64,000 nt of DNA from Allobranchiibius huperziae (GTDB taxonomy: Bacteria > Actinomycetota > Actinomycetes > Actinomycetales > Dermatophilaceae). Shown piece after piece: positions 8,018-16,782 of the stretch. Made by a program: the position numbers and the translations under genes. The stretch covers positions 946,929-1,010,928 of the forward strand of contig NZ_JACCFW010000001.1 of NCBI RefSeq assembly GCF_013410455.1. The letters are read 5' to 3'. How positions within the stretch are numbered: position 1 is the first letter of the stretch; every line of letters begins with the position of its first letter. The notes under the pieces are model-generated. The model saw only the letters and a list, made by a program, of their open reading frames with translations, did no database searches and had not been told where the DNA came from.

Positions 8018-9495
8018 GCCGCCCGCATCCGCTCGTCGACCTGCAGGATCTCGCTGAGCGACAACGGTTTCCGTGCAGACAGGTCGAGGTTGCGGCGAAG
8101 CTGCGCGCGGTCGAGCGAGCCGACGGCGACCGCGGAGACCTCGGGGTGGCCGAGTGCGTACGCCATCAGCAGGTCATCGGCACCGTCTCGACCGAGTTCA
8201 TCGGCCAGGGCCGCGATCCGCGGATCGGCGACCAGCCGCCCACCGGCGTAGATGCTGCGGGCCAGCAGCTCGACGCGTGCCCTGCGGGCGGTCGTCCGCA
8301 GATCCTCCGGCAACGGCGACTCAGGACTCAGGGGCACCTCGAGAAGGCCGATTCCTCTCAAGGACAGAGCTTCTCGACCTTCCTCTGCCGAGCCGACACT
8401 CACGCCGATCGCGGCGACCGTGCCCTCGTCGCGGTAGCGAGTGAGGCGCGCCCAGACCTGGGGCCCGGCGTCGACCAGGCCGTCGACCACGACCGCGGAG
8501 GCCGTGCGCCGACCGATGGTCGCGAACGAGCGCTCCAGTCCGGCCTCGGCCGCCGCGGCGCCCCCACCTTCGAGCGGGTGCAACCTGCTGATCACCTTCA
8601 TCCGTTGCACCAGCTGAGGATCGGCGCAGGCGCGCAGCACTGCCTCGGCGGCGCCGTCGGCGCGTCCGACCTCCACGTGGGTGACGCCTCGGGCCACCGC
8701 GTCCGACAGCATCACCCGGGTCTCGGGCGCCGACGACTCGGCCAACCGGCTTCCGCCATAGACGAACGAACTCAGGCCGAGAGCTGAATCGCGCTCTGGG
8801 ACACTGACTCCCGCGGCGCGGACCTCCTGCGCCAGGAGCTCCATGAGCTGGGTCCACGTGGCTGCGACCGGATCGTCCACCTGGGCGAAGAGGCGGCTGG
8901 CCCGGTCGAAGTCGTCCAGCGTGTCCACCGTGCATCGGAAGCGTTTCGGATCACCAGGGTTGGCCACGGGAGCGAAGAGCAGCTCCCCGAGGTGGCGGCG
9001 CAACCAGGGCGTCACGTGCTCACGGTCGTACGGGTCCTGTGTCGCCTCGGCGGCGCGGCGCAGGTCGCGCACCAGGAATCCCTCGGCACCCAGACCCTCG
9101 GGGACCACGTCGATGTCGACGCGGCCGTACGCGTCCCCGGACGCGTCCATCGCGGTCAGCAGCTCGTCGATGACGTCGGCGTCCATCACGGGGTTGTCGC
9201 CCGTCAGGCGCACCACCCGGTCGTCCGGGTCGAGGTCGGCGGTGGCGTGCACGAACCTGCCGAGCACGTCGTCGAGTTCGCCCCGCATCACCGGGACCCC
9301 GACGGCCTTCAGGTGCTCGGAGATCCGGGTGTCGTAGTGCTCGTCGCTGGTGGCGACCACGACCTCGTGACCACTGCGACTGGCCCGCCGCGCGACCAGC
9401 TCGACCAGAGGCATCCCACCGATGGTCATCAGGGCCTTGCCGGGCAGTCGCGAGGAATTGAGGCGCGACTGGACGACCACTCTGGTGCGGGTCAC
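8014..9495 (-). CDS. pseF: SpsF-like cytidylyltransferase fused to an aldo/keto reductase-like domain (candidate CMP-pseudaminate synthase)
   Basis: The 493-residue protein has two parts. Residues 1 to about 228 form a cytidylyltransferase of the SpsF/PF02348 type: VVVQSRLNSSRLPGK (6-20) binds the nucleotide, and RLTGDNPVMDADVID (96-110) holds the acidic metal site. Residues about 235-493 resemble an aldo/keto reductase, but the expected Asp/Tyr/Lys residues are not in place (VEVGRADGAAE instead of a DTAxxYG-like stretch). The second domain may therefore be structural. As the only cytidylyltransferase in a locus with pseB, C, G, H and I, it is the best candidate for activating pseudaminic acid to the CMP sugar. 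The GTG at 9495 follows a GGAAGG ribosome site; the frame is open upstream, but only as a shadow of the next gene. The symbol is by pathway context. Confidence 0.65.
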   Translation of the reverse strand: MTRTRVVVQSRLNSSRLPGKALMTIGGMPLVELVARRASRSGHEVVVATSDEHYDTRISEHLKAVGVPVMRGELDDVLGRFVHATADLDPDDRVVRLTGDNPVMDADVIDELLTAMDASGDAYGRVDIDVVPEGLGAEGFLVRDLRRAAEATQDPYDREHVTPWLRRHLGELLFAPVANPGDPKRFRCTVDTLDDFDRASRLFAQVDDPVAATWTQLMELLAQEVRAAGVSVPERDSALGLSSFVYGGSRLAESSAPETRVMLSDAVARGVTHVEVGRADGAAEAVLRACADPQLVQRMKVISRLHPLEGGGAAAAEAGLERSFATIGRRTASAVVVDGLVDAGPQVWARLTRYRDEGTVAAIGVSVGSAEEGREALSLRGIGLLEVPLSPESPLPEDLRTTARRARVELLARSIYAGGRLVADPRIAALADELGRDGADDLLMAYALGHPEVSAVAVGSLDRAQLRRNLDLSARKPLSLSEILQVDERMRAA

Positions 9496-9545
9496 GGGGA
9501 GCCTTCCGGTGCAGGGGAGTACGACGAGTAGACGCTGGTCCGAGG

Positions 9546-11786
9546 CTAACGCGCCGGGCGCAGCAGGTAGATCGATACGGTGCCGTCGCGGAAGACGGGG
9601 CGTGCCAGGGTCCGCAGGGACGCCGACACCGGCCCGGCGGAGGTGTCGGCGAAGAGCACGCGCACCCCGTCGGCGTACATCCGGGCGAGCAGGGCGGGGG
9701 TCGGCGCGGTGAATGCGCTGTCGTTGCGACGCAACCGCGCCGGGTCGAAGAACGCGGTGTGCGTGTAGTTGATATGGCGGCCGGGGTGGTTGCTCGCGGC
9801 GGCCGCCGCCTGGTCGGTGTAGCCCCACGACTCCACGTACGCCTGGCGCTCGCCGAGCCCGGTGACCCAGAACGCCCGCGCGTCGCAGGCCGTTCGGGTC
9901 GGCCCGCTCAGGCAGTGCACGTCGGTCGCGACCACGTCGCGCGCGGGCGTGTGCGTCCTCAGCCAGGTGGTGCCCGCGATCTCGGCTGCGGACAACCGTG
10001 CGGACGACGCGGGCGATGTCGCGTCCGCGGCGCCGGCGCGGGCCGCGTCCACCGTGCTCGGCACCAGGATCGCCGCGAGGAGCGCGACGGCCGCCACCCC
10101 GAGGCGGCGTGGCGAACGGCGTACGACGAGGAGGCAGGCCAGCGCGCCGGCCGCGAGCACCAGCAGGGCGACGGCGAGCGGCAGCGTGCCCACGTGGGCT
10201 CCCCGGTGACGCCCCGCCACGGCCGCGACCACGGCCACCAGTGCCCACGCGGCCAGGCCGGCGACGGCCGAGAGGGCGATCGAGACCGCGCCCGCCGCGG
10301 TCCGCCGCAGCACGTGGGTCGCGCCCCAGGAGGTGAGCACCGCCACGAGCGGGAGCACGCCGCGCATGAAGTACAGCTGCGACCCGCCGGGGTGGTGCAC
10401 CAGCATGAGCCCGGCGAAACCGGCCGCGCAGCTCGCCGCGAGCAGCACCGCGCCAGGGTCCCGGCGAAGCGGCCAGGCGAGCAGCACGCCGCTGAACTGG
10501 ATGAGCACCACGGCCGACAGGAGGACCGCGAGCACGCGCAGGTCCAGACCGGTGACGACGTGCGGGTGTGCGTGGTGCTGTGCGATCGCCCGTTTAAGGG
10601 CGGTCAGCTCATCGGCACCGGTCAGGAGCCCCGGCGTCGAGCCCGCGCTGCCGCCGGCCAGGAACCGCGAGGCGGGCACCAGCACCACGAGCAGCACGGC
10701 GGCGAGCATCAGCGTCGGTCGGTGGACGGCACGCTCGCGCCACCATCGGATCGCCCCCGTCACCAGCGCCGCCACGAGGACGGTGGGCAGGATGGAGGAC
10801 TTCGCGCCCGCGGCCAGTGCGGCGAAGAGGGCCAGCAACACCCATTCGCCCATTGGAACGGCGCGCATGCCGGGCGCGCGGACGAGGTGCACCGAGGTGC
10901 CCAGCAGTGCCAACAGGACGGGCAGTCCGAAGACCTGGGAGGGGGACAGGGGCAGGAGTGCGTCCGTCGCGAGGGCGGGCACCCAGGTCACGGGTGTCAG
11001 CGCGGAGGGGACGACCAGCAGCGCCACGGCCAGGAGACCCGCCCGTGGCGAGCGGGCGAGGCGGGCCGTCAACAGGTAGGTCAGCAGGAGCGTGGCGGCG
11101 TACACCGGCAGGTACCAGAGCCGGGCCGCCACCTCGAGGACGTCGATCCGCGCTACGAGCGCGTCGGCGGCCATCTGCGCGTTGGCGAACCAGTGGTAGA
11201 GCAGTGGCTGGCCGCTGACCTGCGGTACCTGCGGGGGAGCGTGGTGCATCGCCTCCGCGCTGATGGACAGGTGCCAGTACAGATCGGGGTACCACCGTCC
11301 GGTGGACGGCGGAAGGGGGGTGTGCCGCAGCACGGTGGCCCAGAGGCGCAGCAGCGCGAGCAGGTACGCCGCGCACAGGGCCCAGGCGACACCGGTCGGC
11401 ATGCGTGCGGCGTACGCGGGCCCGCGCAGCCGTGCGCGGAGCCGCGGCACCAGGGCGGCGGCGGCGACCAGTGGCAGCGGATAGAGGATCAGCCAGCCGC
11501 CGACGCCGGCGGCGACGAAAGGGCCCCAGGCGAGGAGCTGCATGCCGAGACCGACCACGAAGCCGGTGGCGAACTCCTGCGGGAGGGCCCGGGGCCGCGG
11601 GAGCAGCAGGCGCAGGAGCAGCACGCCGGGCAGCAGGATCGACCAGCCGACCGCAGCGGCGAATCGCACGGTGTCCTGGACCGGGACGCCGGTCGCGGTC
11701 GCCAGGGCGCCGGATCCGAGCAGCGCGACGATCGCGGGACACCACGGCAGGCCCGCCCTCACGACGCGGGCAGGTCGTGGCCTCAC
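9546..11786 (-). CDS. Large GT-C-like multi-membrane protein
   Basis: A 746-residue integral membrane protein with about 12-14 hydrophobic segments, followed by a C-terminal hydrophilic domain of about 150 residues (from about 590). A first-loop stretch, GRWYPDLYWHLS, carries the acidic residue expected of GT-C glycosyltransferases that use polyprenyl-phosphate sugars outside the membrane. The C-terminal part (TTWLRTHTPARDVVATD, later YVESWGYTD) resembles the soluble domain of YfhO-like and DUF6541-like proteins. It overlaps the stop of pseG by four bases (GTGA), so it is co-translated with the pseudaminate pathway and may add or modify sugars after export. A flippase or polymerase role cannot be excluded. 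Confidence 0.7.
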   Translation of the reverse strand: MRPRPARVVRAGLPWCPAIVALLGSGALATATGVPVQDTVRFAAAVGWSILLPGVLLLRLLLPRPRALPQEFATGFVVGLGMQLLAWGPFVAAGVGGWLILYPLPLVAAAALVPRLRARLRGPAYAARMPTGVAWALCAAYLLALLRLWATVLRHTPLPPSTGRWYPDLYWHLSISAEAMHHAPPQVPQVSGQPLLYHWFANAQMAADALVARIDVLEVAARLWYLPVYAATLLLTYLLTARLARSPRAGLLAVALLVVPSALTPVTWVPALATDALLPLSPSQVFGLPVLLALLGTSVHLVRAPGMRAVPMGEWVLLALFAALAAGAKSSILPTVLVAALVTGAIRWWRERAVHRPTLMLAAVLLVVLVPASRFLAGGSAGSTPGLLTGADELTALKRAIAQHHAHPHVVTGLDLRVLAVLLSAVVLIQFSGVLLAWPLRRDPGAVLLAASCAAGFAGLMLVHHPGGSQLYFMRGVLPLVAVLTSWGATHVLRRTAAGAVSIALSAVAGLAAWALVAVVAAVAGRHRGAHVGTLPLAVALLVLAAGALACLLVVRRSPRRLGVAAVALLAAILVPSTVDAARAGAADATSPASSARLSAAEIAGTTWLRTHTPARDVVATDVHCLSGPTRTACDARAFWVTGLGERQAYVESWGYTDQAAAAASNHPGRHINYTHTAFFDPARLRRNDSAFTAPTPALLARMYADGVRVLFADTSAGPVSASLRTLARPVFRDGTVSIYLLRPAR

Positions 11787-12802
11787 GGGAGGAGGGCGTC
11801 TGCAACCCGCTCGCGCCCGGCACCGTCCACCAGGGCCTGGCCCCGCGCCGCGTACCCCTCACGGCGCGACGCGTCGGTGACGAGCTCGGCGAGAGTGGCG
11901 GTGGCCGCTGCGGCGTCGAACCTGCCGAGGTGACCGAGGCCGGCGAGGACGCCGCGGTCCAGGCCCTGGCGGTAGCCCGCCTCCTGGTTGTCCACGACGC
12001 ACACGACCGCCGCGGGGACGCCCATGCAGAGCAGCTCCCACACCGAGCTCCCCGACGCGCTGAGAACGAGGTCCGCATCGGCCACCAGCGCCCCGAAGTC
12101 CGGATCGGGCGCCACGACCCGGACGGTCTGCCCTGCCGCGGTCGGCATCGCTCGCACCGCATCGACACTCTCGGGACGGGCCGCCACGACGGTCACCTCC
12201 ACGGGCTCCCCGGTCGCGAGCAGGGCGGGTACGACGACCGGTGCCGCGCCGAACGCGTCCGTGCCCCCGAAGACGGCGACCACGCGCACGGGTCGGCCCG
12301 GGGCGCGCGGGGTCGCTCGGCGACGGTCGCGGACGGTGTCCCTGAAGAGCGCGTACTCGATGCCCGCCAGGACGATCGCACCGGAGGGCAGGCCGGGGTG
12401 CGGGACGGCCCCGAGGTTCTGGTCGACGTAGACGTCGGCGTGTTGTCGCACCCCGAAGTCGTAGTCCACCAGGGTGAGAAGTCGCCGGGAGGGCTCTGCG
12501 AGCGCCCTGCCGATGCCCGGGTCGAGGTGGTAACCGTCCAGGACCACTGCGTCCAGGCCGAGCGCGTCCGCCTCCCGCGCGCACCCGGAGGGGTCGCCGG
12601 GTGCCGGCACCACGGCGTACCCGTGCGCGGCCACCAGGGCCTGCAGCCAGCCGATGTCTCCCAGGTCGCCCCACAGCAGCACCTCGTGACCGCGGGCCGT
12701 CAGCTCCTCGCCCAGCGCGACGCACCGCATGGCATGGCCGACACCGAGCGTCGGGCCTGCGTCGCACCGCAGCGCGACGCGCGCGCCCCCGTGTCGCGAC
12801 AT
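11783..12802 (-). CDS. pseG: UDP-2,4-diacetamido-2,4,6-trideoxy-L-altropyranose hydrolase
   Basis: PseG removes UDP from the doubly acetylated sugar in the fourth step of pseudaminate synthesis. The 339-residue GT-B-like protein has the characteristic N-terminal GPTLGVGHAMRC (16-27), whose His23 matches the catalytic histidine of the family. It also has VVLDGYHLD (about 96-104) and the nucleotide-binding SASGSSVWELLCMGVP region (about 240-255). The ATG is preceded by GAAGGAG and lies opposite pseB across a 157-base divergent promoter region. It is the first gene of the long leftward unit. Confidence 0.85.
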   Translation of the reverse strand: MSRHGGARVALRCDAGPTLGVGHAMRCVALGEELTARGHEVLLWGDLGDIGWLQALVAAHGYAVVPAPGDPSGCAREADALGLDAVVLDGYHLDPGIGRALAEPSRRLLTLVDYDFGVRQHADVYVDQNLGAVPHPGLPSGAIVLAGIEYALFRDTVRDRRRATPRAPGRPVRVVAVFGGTDAFGAAPVVVPALLATGEPVEVTVVAARPESVDAVRAMPTAAGQTVRVVAPDPDFGALVADADLVLSASGSSVWELLCMGVPAAVVCVVDNQEAGYRQGLDRGVLAGLGHLGRFDAAAATATLAELVTDASRREGYAARGQALVDGAGRERVADALLP

Positions 12803-12844
12803 GCCGTTGCCTGCTCCTTCGTCGTGCGGTCTCCCGGACCCGGA

Positions 12845-12854
12845 ATGCTAGCCT
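12845..12854. promoter_or_regulatory. Overlapping divergent -10 boxes, pseG / pseB
   Basis: The sequence ATGCTAGCCT contains TAGCCT on the plus strand (12849-12854, with an extended TG one base upstream) and TAGCAT on the minus strand (12850-12845). The two boxes overlap in a GCTAGC palindrome. The pseB leader would be about 100 bases and the pseG leader about 35 bases, both with ribosome sites. Confidence 0.45.
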
Positions 12855-12959
12855 CGTCGCTGGTCTGCGGCGGTCGCGGTCCGCATCGCGGTGCGGTACG
12901 CCGGTCGTGTCACGCCGACGCCCCCGTCCACCCTCGTCAGTGCAGCAGGAGTCGCCAGA

Positions 12960-13949
12960 GTGAGCATTCTTGAAGGTTCGTCCATCCTCGTCACCGGTGG
13001 CACCGGATCTTTCGGCAAGGCGTTCATCACCCGGCTGCTGGCCGACGTCGGCCCCAAGCGGGTGGTCATCTACTCCCGCGACGAGCTCAAGCAGTGGGAA
13101 GCGCGTCAGCTCTTCGGTGACGACCCGCGGCTGCGCTGGTTCATCGGCGACGTCCGCGACCTGGACCGCCTCAAGCGCGCGATGCACCAGGTGGACTACG
13201 TGGTGCACGCCGCCGCGCTGAAGCAGGTCGACACGGGCGAGTACAACCCGTTCGAGTTCGTCAAGACCAACGTGCTCGGCAGCCAGAACGTCGTCGAGGC
13301 CGCCATCGACTCCGGTGTGCAGAAGGTCGTCGCGCTCTCGACGGACAAGGCCTCCAGCCCGATCAACCTCTACGGCGCGACGAAGCTGACCGCCGACAAG
13401 CTCTTCATCCTCGGCAACCACTACGCGGCGGCGTACCCCAGCCGGTTCGCCGTGGTGCGCTACGGCAACGTCACCGGCTCGCGCGGCTCGATCATCCCGA
13501 AGTTCCGTGCGCTGCACGCCGCGGGGGAGTCGCTGCCGATCACCGACCTGCGCTGCACGCGCTTCCTGATCACCCTGCCGGACGCCGTACAGATGGTGCT
13601 CGACACGTTCGACATGATGCAGGGCGGCGAGCTGGTCGTGCCGCACATCCCCTCGCACATGGTCACCGACCTCGCCCAGGCCGTCGCGCCCGGCGCGAAG
13701 ATGCACGACATCGGTCTGCGGCCCGGCGAGAAGCTGCACGAGGAGATGATCAGCCCCGAAGAGGGTCGTCGCGCGGTCATCGTGATGGACGGCAAGTACT
13801 ACGTCCTCGAACCCGAGCTCGGCACCTGGGGCTACCAGCCGATCAAGGACGCCGTCCCCGTCCCCGAGGGCTTCCACTGCTCCTCGGACAAGAACGACCT
13901 GTGGTACTCCGCCGAGGACATCCGCAAGGTCCTGGAATCAGGGATTTGA
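12960..13949 (+). CDS. pseB: UDP-N-acetylglucosamine 4,6-dehydratase (inverting), first pseudaminate step
   Basis: PseB converts UDP-GlcNAc to UDP-2-acetamido-2,6-dideoxy-L-arabino-hexos-4-ulose. The 329-residue protein is very close to the family pattern: ILVTGGTGSFGK (9-20) binds NADP. STDKASSPINLYGATK (127-142) carries the Thr-Asp-Lys and YxxxK catalytic residues. RYGNVTGSRGSIIP and LRPGEKLHEEM mark the sugar-binding side. The GTG at 12960 was chosen because CAGGAG lies nine to ten bases before it and the length matches known PseB proteins (about 330). An upstream GTG at 12891 would add 23 unmatched residues. The next gene starts inside its stop (TGATG). Confidence 0.93.
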   Translation: MSILEGSSILVTGGTGSFGKAFITRLLADVGPKRVVIYSRDELKQWEARQLFGDDPRLRWFIGDVRDLDRLKRAMHQVDYVVHAAALKQVDTGEYNPFEFVKTNVLGSQNVVEAAIDSGVQKVVALSTDKASSPINLYGATKLTADKLFILGNHYAAAYPSRFAVVRYGNVTGSRGSIIPKFRALHAAGESLPITDLRCTRFLITLPDAVQMVLDTFDMMQGGELVVPHIPSHMVTDLAQAVAPGAKMHDIGLRPGEKLHEEMISPEEGRRAVIVMDGKYYVLEPELGTWGYQPIKDAVPVPEGFHCSSDKNDLWYSAEDIRKVLESGI

Positions 13950-15082
13950 TGGTCGTCCCCTACGGACGTCAGTCGATCGACGAGTCGGACATCGAGGCCG
14001 TCGCGCAGGTGCTGCGCGGCGACTGGCTGACCACCGGTCCGGCCGTCACCCGGTTCGAGGACGACATCGCGCGCGTCGCGGGGGTGAGCGGGTCTGCCGT
14101 CGCGGTGAGCTCGGGCACGGCCGCGCTGCACACGGCGTACGCCGGGATCGGGGTCGGCGCCGGCGACGAGGTCGTCACCACGCCGCTGACCTTCCTGGCC
14201 ACCGCGACCTGTGCGATCTGGCAGGGCGCCGACGTGGTCTTCGCGGACGTGTCGGAGGACACCGGCAACCTGGACCCCGAGGCCGCGCAGGCGGCGGTCA
14301 CCGGGCGGACCAAGGTCATCGCCGGTGTCGACTTCGGCGGTCATCCCATCGACGCGCCCGCGCTGTCGAAGGTCGCGCATGACGCCGGTGCCCTGCTGCT
14401 GCAGGACGCCGCGCACAGCATCGGGGGAGCGCTGGACGGCGTACCGGTCGGCTCGATGTCGGACGTGACCACGTTCTCCTTCTTCCCCACCAAGAACCTC
14501 ACCACGGCCGAGGGCGGCGCCGTGGTCGCGCTCGACCAGGACGTCACCGATCGCGCTCGCCGGTTCAAGGGCATCGGGATGGTGCGCGACGAGGCGCAGC
14601 TGCGGCACGAGTCGCCCGGCGGCTGGTACTACGAGATCTCCGACCTCGGCCTGAACTACCGACTGCCCGACGTCCTCGCCGCCCTCGGCTCCAACCAGCT
14701 GAAGCGGTTGCAGCAGTTCAAGACCCGTCGTCAGCAGATCGCGGACCGCTACAACGCGGGGCTGGCGGGCATCGAGGAGCTGCGGCTGCCCGGGCACCGC
14801 CCCGAGGCCGACCCGATGTGGCACCTCTACCCGCTGCGGATCCAGGATGGTCGCCGGCGCGAGCTCTTCGACCACCTGCGCTCCGAGGGCATCCTGGTGC
14901 AGGTCAACTACATCCCCGTGCACTGGCAGCCGTACTTCGAGGACCGCGGCTACCGGCGCGGCATGTGCCCGGTGGCCGAGACCTACTCCGAGCAGGAGCT
15001 CAGCCTGCCGATGTTCTCCGACCTGCGGGACGACGACGTCGACCGGGTCATCGAGCTGGTGCGCGGGTTCGTCGGCGTCTGA
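13949..15082 (+). CDS. pseC: UDP-4-amino-4,6-dideoxy-N-acetyl-L-altrosamine transaminase
   Basis: PseC is the PLP aminotransferase that places the 4-amino group on the PseB product. The 377-residue DegT/DnrJ/EryC1 family protein has the usual opening (PYGRQSIDESDIEAVAQVL), SSGTAALHTAY (about 54-64) for phosphate binding, QDAAHSIGG (about 152-160) with the PLP-contacting Asp, and the PLP lysine Lys182 in FFPTKNLTTAEGGAV. The ATG overlaps the pseB stop by one base. It would act on the 4-keto sugar before acetylation by PseH. Confidence 0.92.
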   Translation: MVVPYGRQSIDESDIEAVAQVLRGDWLTTGPAVTRFEDDIARVAGVSGSAVAVSSGTAALHTAYAGIGVGAGDEVVTTPLTFLATATCAIWQGADVVFADVSEDTGNLDPEAAQAAVTGRTKVIAGVDFGGHPIDAPALSKVAHDAGALLLQDAAHSIGGALDGVPVGSMSDVTTFSFFPTKNLTTAEGGAVVALDQDVTDRARRFKGIGMVRDEAQLRHESPGGWYYEISDLGLNYRLPDVLAALGSNQLKRLQQFKTRRQQIADRYNAGLAGIEELRLPGHRPEADPMWHLYPLRIQDGRRRELFDHLRSEGILVQVNYIPVHWQPYFEDRGYRRGMCPVAETYSEQELSLPMFSDLRDDDVDRVIELVRGFVGV

Positions 15083-15089
15083 GGCCTGC

Positions 15090-15914
15090 ATGCACCACGC
15101 CAACGTCTTCTACGGGCACGCCCAGATCCTCGCCCGGTACTGCGGACTGGAGCATCCTCCGACCATCTGGGGATACCTGCAGCACGGCTGGAACACCCAC
15201 GACGGGTTCGCGGTGGGCCACGAGTTCGTGCCCGGCTACCCGAAGTTCGTCTGGTCGCACTCGGTCGCGCGCCGCGGGCGCTCACTGGGAGAGCACGACT
15301 ACGTCGTCATCGGCTCACCGTGGGCGTATCTGCTGCTGCAGCAGCGTAGTTCGAGCACCGTCGATCCTGACGCGCGCGGCACGATCGTCTATCCGTTCCA
15401 CGGGTGGGAGGGGCAGCGCATCGTCGGCGACCACGCGGCGTACGCCGCCGAGATCCGCCGTGTCGAGGGCGAGGTGCCGCTGACCGCGTGCCTCTACTGG
15501 AACGACCACGAGAAGCCCGCCGTCCGGCGGGTCTACGAGGACGCGGGCTTCCGGGTCATCACCCACGGTCGGCGCGGGCACATGTACGTCGGCGGCGACG
15601 ACGACTTCCTGGACCGGCAGCTGCTCGAGCTGCGCAGTCACCGGCGCGCCGTCAGCAACCGGATGGGGTCCGCCCTGCTCTACGCCGCGTCGCTCGGACT
15701 GTCGATCGGCGTGTACGGCGACCCGATGGTCCTCGACGGAGACCACGCGGTCCTCGGGGGGATGGAACGCCAGCAGCGGCTGTTCCCGGTGCTGCACCAG
15801 GCGCACGTCCCCGACCGCGACGCGCAGGACGTCGCCCGCTCCGAGCTCGGGCTCGAACTGACTCTGCCGCCTGCCGTGCTCGCGCACGTGTTGTCATGGG
15901 ATAAATTCGCCTGA
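15090..15914 (+). CDS. Putative GT-B-like glycan protein, (Y/F)GHAxI family, copy 1
   Basis: I do not recognise a named family. The 274-residue protein opens with NVFYGHAQILARYCGL (5-20), then GYLQHGW (28-34), KFVWSHSVARRG (53-64), VYPFHGWEGQ (101-110) and a C-terminal VSNRMGSALLYAASLG (189-204). Alternating Rossmann-like segments, an internal HG pair and the late Ser-Gly-hydrophobic helix recall GT-B transferases of the TagF/polysialyltransferase kind. On that basis it may transfer pseudaminate or a related residue; this is inference. It begins seven bases after pseC and is followed by a paralogue after one base. A third copy is at 20301. Confidence 0.5.
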   Translation: MHHANVFYGHAQILARYCGLEHPPTIWGYLQHGWNTHDGFAVGHEFVPGYPKFVWSHSVARRGRSLGEHDYVVIGSPWAYLLLQQRSSSTVDPDARGTIVYPFHGWEGQRIVGDHAAYAAEIRRVEGEVPLTACLYWNDHEKPAVRRVYEDAGFRVITHGRRGHMYVGGDDDFLDRQLLELRSHRRAVSNRMGSALLYAASLGLSIGVYGDPMVLDGDHAVLGGMERQQRLFPVLHQAHVPDRDAQDVARSELGLELTLPPAVLAHVLSWDKFA

Positions 15915-15915
15915 C

Positions 15916-16782
15916 ATGGACTCCAGCAACCACTGGTACGGGCACGCCCACATCTTCGCGGCGTACTGCGGCCTCGACGGGACCAATCCGCCTCGCATCA
16001 ACGGGATCCTGCAGCACGGGTGGACCTTCGTGCACGGCTTCGGCTACGGGCACAACCCGCCGAAGGGTTTCGCGCGCTTCGTGTGGTCGGACGTCTGCCG
16101 GCGCCGCGGACAGGCCATCGGCTGGCGTGACTACGTCGTGACCGGCAGCCCCTTCCTCTACCTCGACGGCATGCTGGCGCCCGAGCCGGACGCGCCGGAG
16201 CCGGAGGGCACCATCTGGTACCCGTTCCACGGCACCGCCGACTACGAGGGCGTGACCGGCGATCACGACCGACTGATCGCGGAGATCAAGGAGACCGAGC
16301 CCGGCCCGGTCACCATGTGTCTGTACTACGTGGAGTACGAGCAGCCGCAGATCCGGGCCAAGTACGAGGACGCGGGCTTCCGCGTCATCTGCCACGGCAA
16401 GCGCGGCACGTTCTGGACCGGCGGCAACCACGACTTCCTGCACCGTCAGCTGCGGGAGCTGCGCCGGCACACCCGGGTGGCGTCCAACCGGCTGTCCACG
16501 GCGACGTTCTACGGCGCAGCGCTCGGCCTGGAGCCGGCCGTCTACGGCGACCCGATGGAGTTCATCGGGGTCAAGGACGGCTTCAACGGCGAGCAGCTGC
16601 TGGAGTGGACCTTCCACGACCTGCACGGCAAGCACACCGATGCCGCGGTGGCCCGCCAGATCGCGGACCGCGAGCTCGGACGGGACGCGATGATGTCGCC
16701 GGAGGAGCTGCGCGAGGTGTTCGGCTGGCAGGACGAATGGGCGTTGACCGAGGCGATCGAACAGGAAGTTGTGACCGCATGA
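15916..16782 (+). CDS. Putative GT-B-like glycan protein, (Y/F)GHAxI family, copy 2
   Basis: A 288-residue paralogue of the gene just upstream, sharing NHWYGHAHIFAAYCGL (5-20), GILQHGW (30-36), RFVWSDVCRRRG, VTGSPFLYL, WYPFHGTADYEG, KYEDAGFRVICHGKRG and VASNRLSTATFYGAALG in the same order. The two copies probably arose by duplication and act on related substrates, for instance successive residues of one glycan. The start lies one base after the previous stop. The end overlaps the methyltransferase-like gene by four bases (ATGA). Function is unproven. Confidence 0.5.
   Translation: MDSSNHWYGHAHIFAAYCGLDGTNPPRINGILQHGWTFVHGFGYGHNPPKGFARFVWSDVCRRRGQAIGWRDYVVTGSPFLYLDGMLAPEPDAPEPEGTIWYPFHGTADYEGVTGDHDRLIAEIKETEPGPVTMCLYYVEYEQPQIRAKYEDAGFRVICHGKRGTFWTGGNHDFLHRQLRELRRHTRVASNRLSTATFYGAALGLEPAVYGDPMEFIGVKDGFNGEQLLEWTFHDLHGKHTDAAVARQIADRELGRDAMMSPEELREVFGWQDEWALTEAIEQEVVTA

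Noticed and set aside
9759-11933. A 724-codon plus-strand frame opposite the GT-C-like gene
   Set aside because: Its product is a Gln/Arg/Gly-rich shadow with no motif; the minus-strand membrane protein is clearly real.
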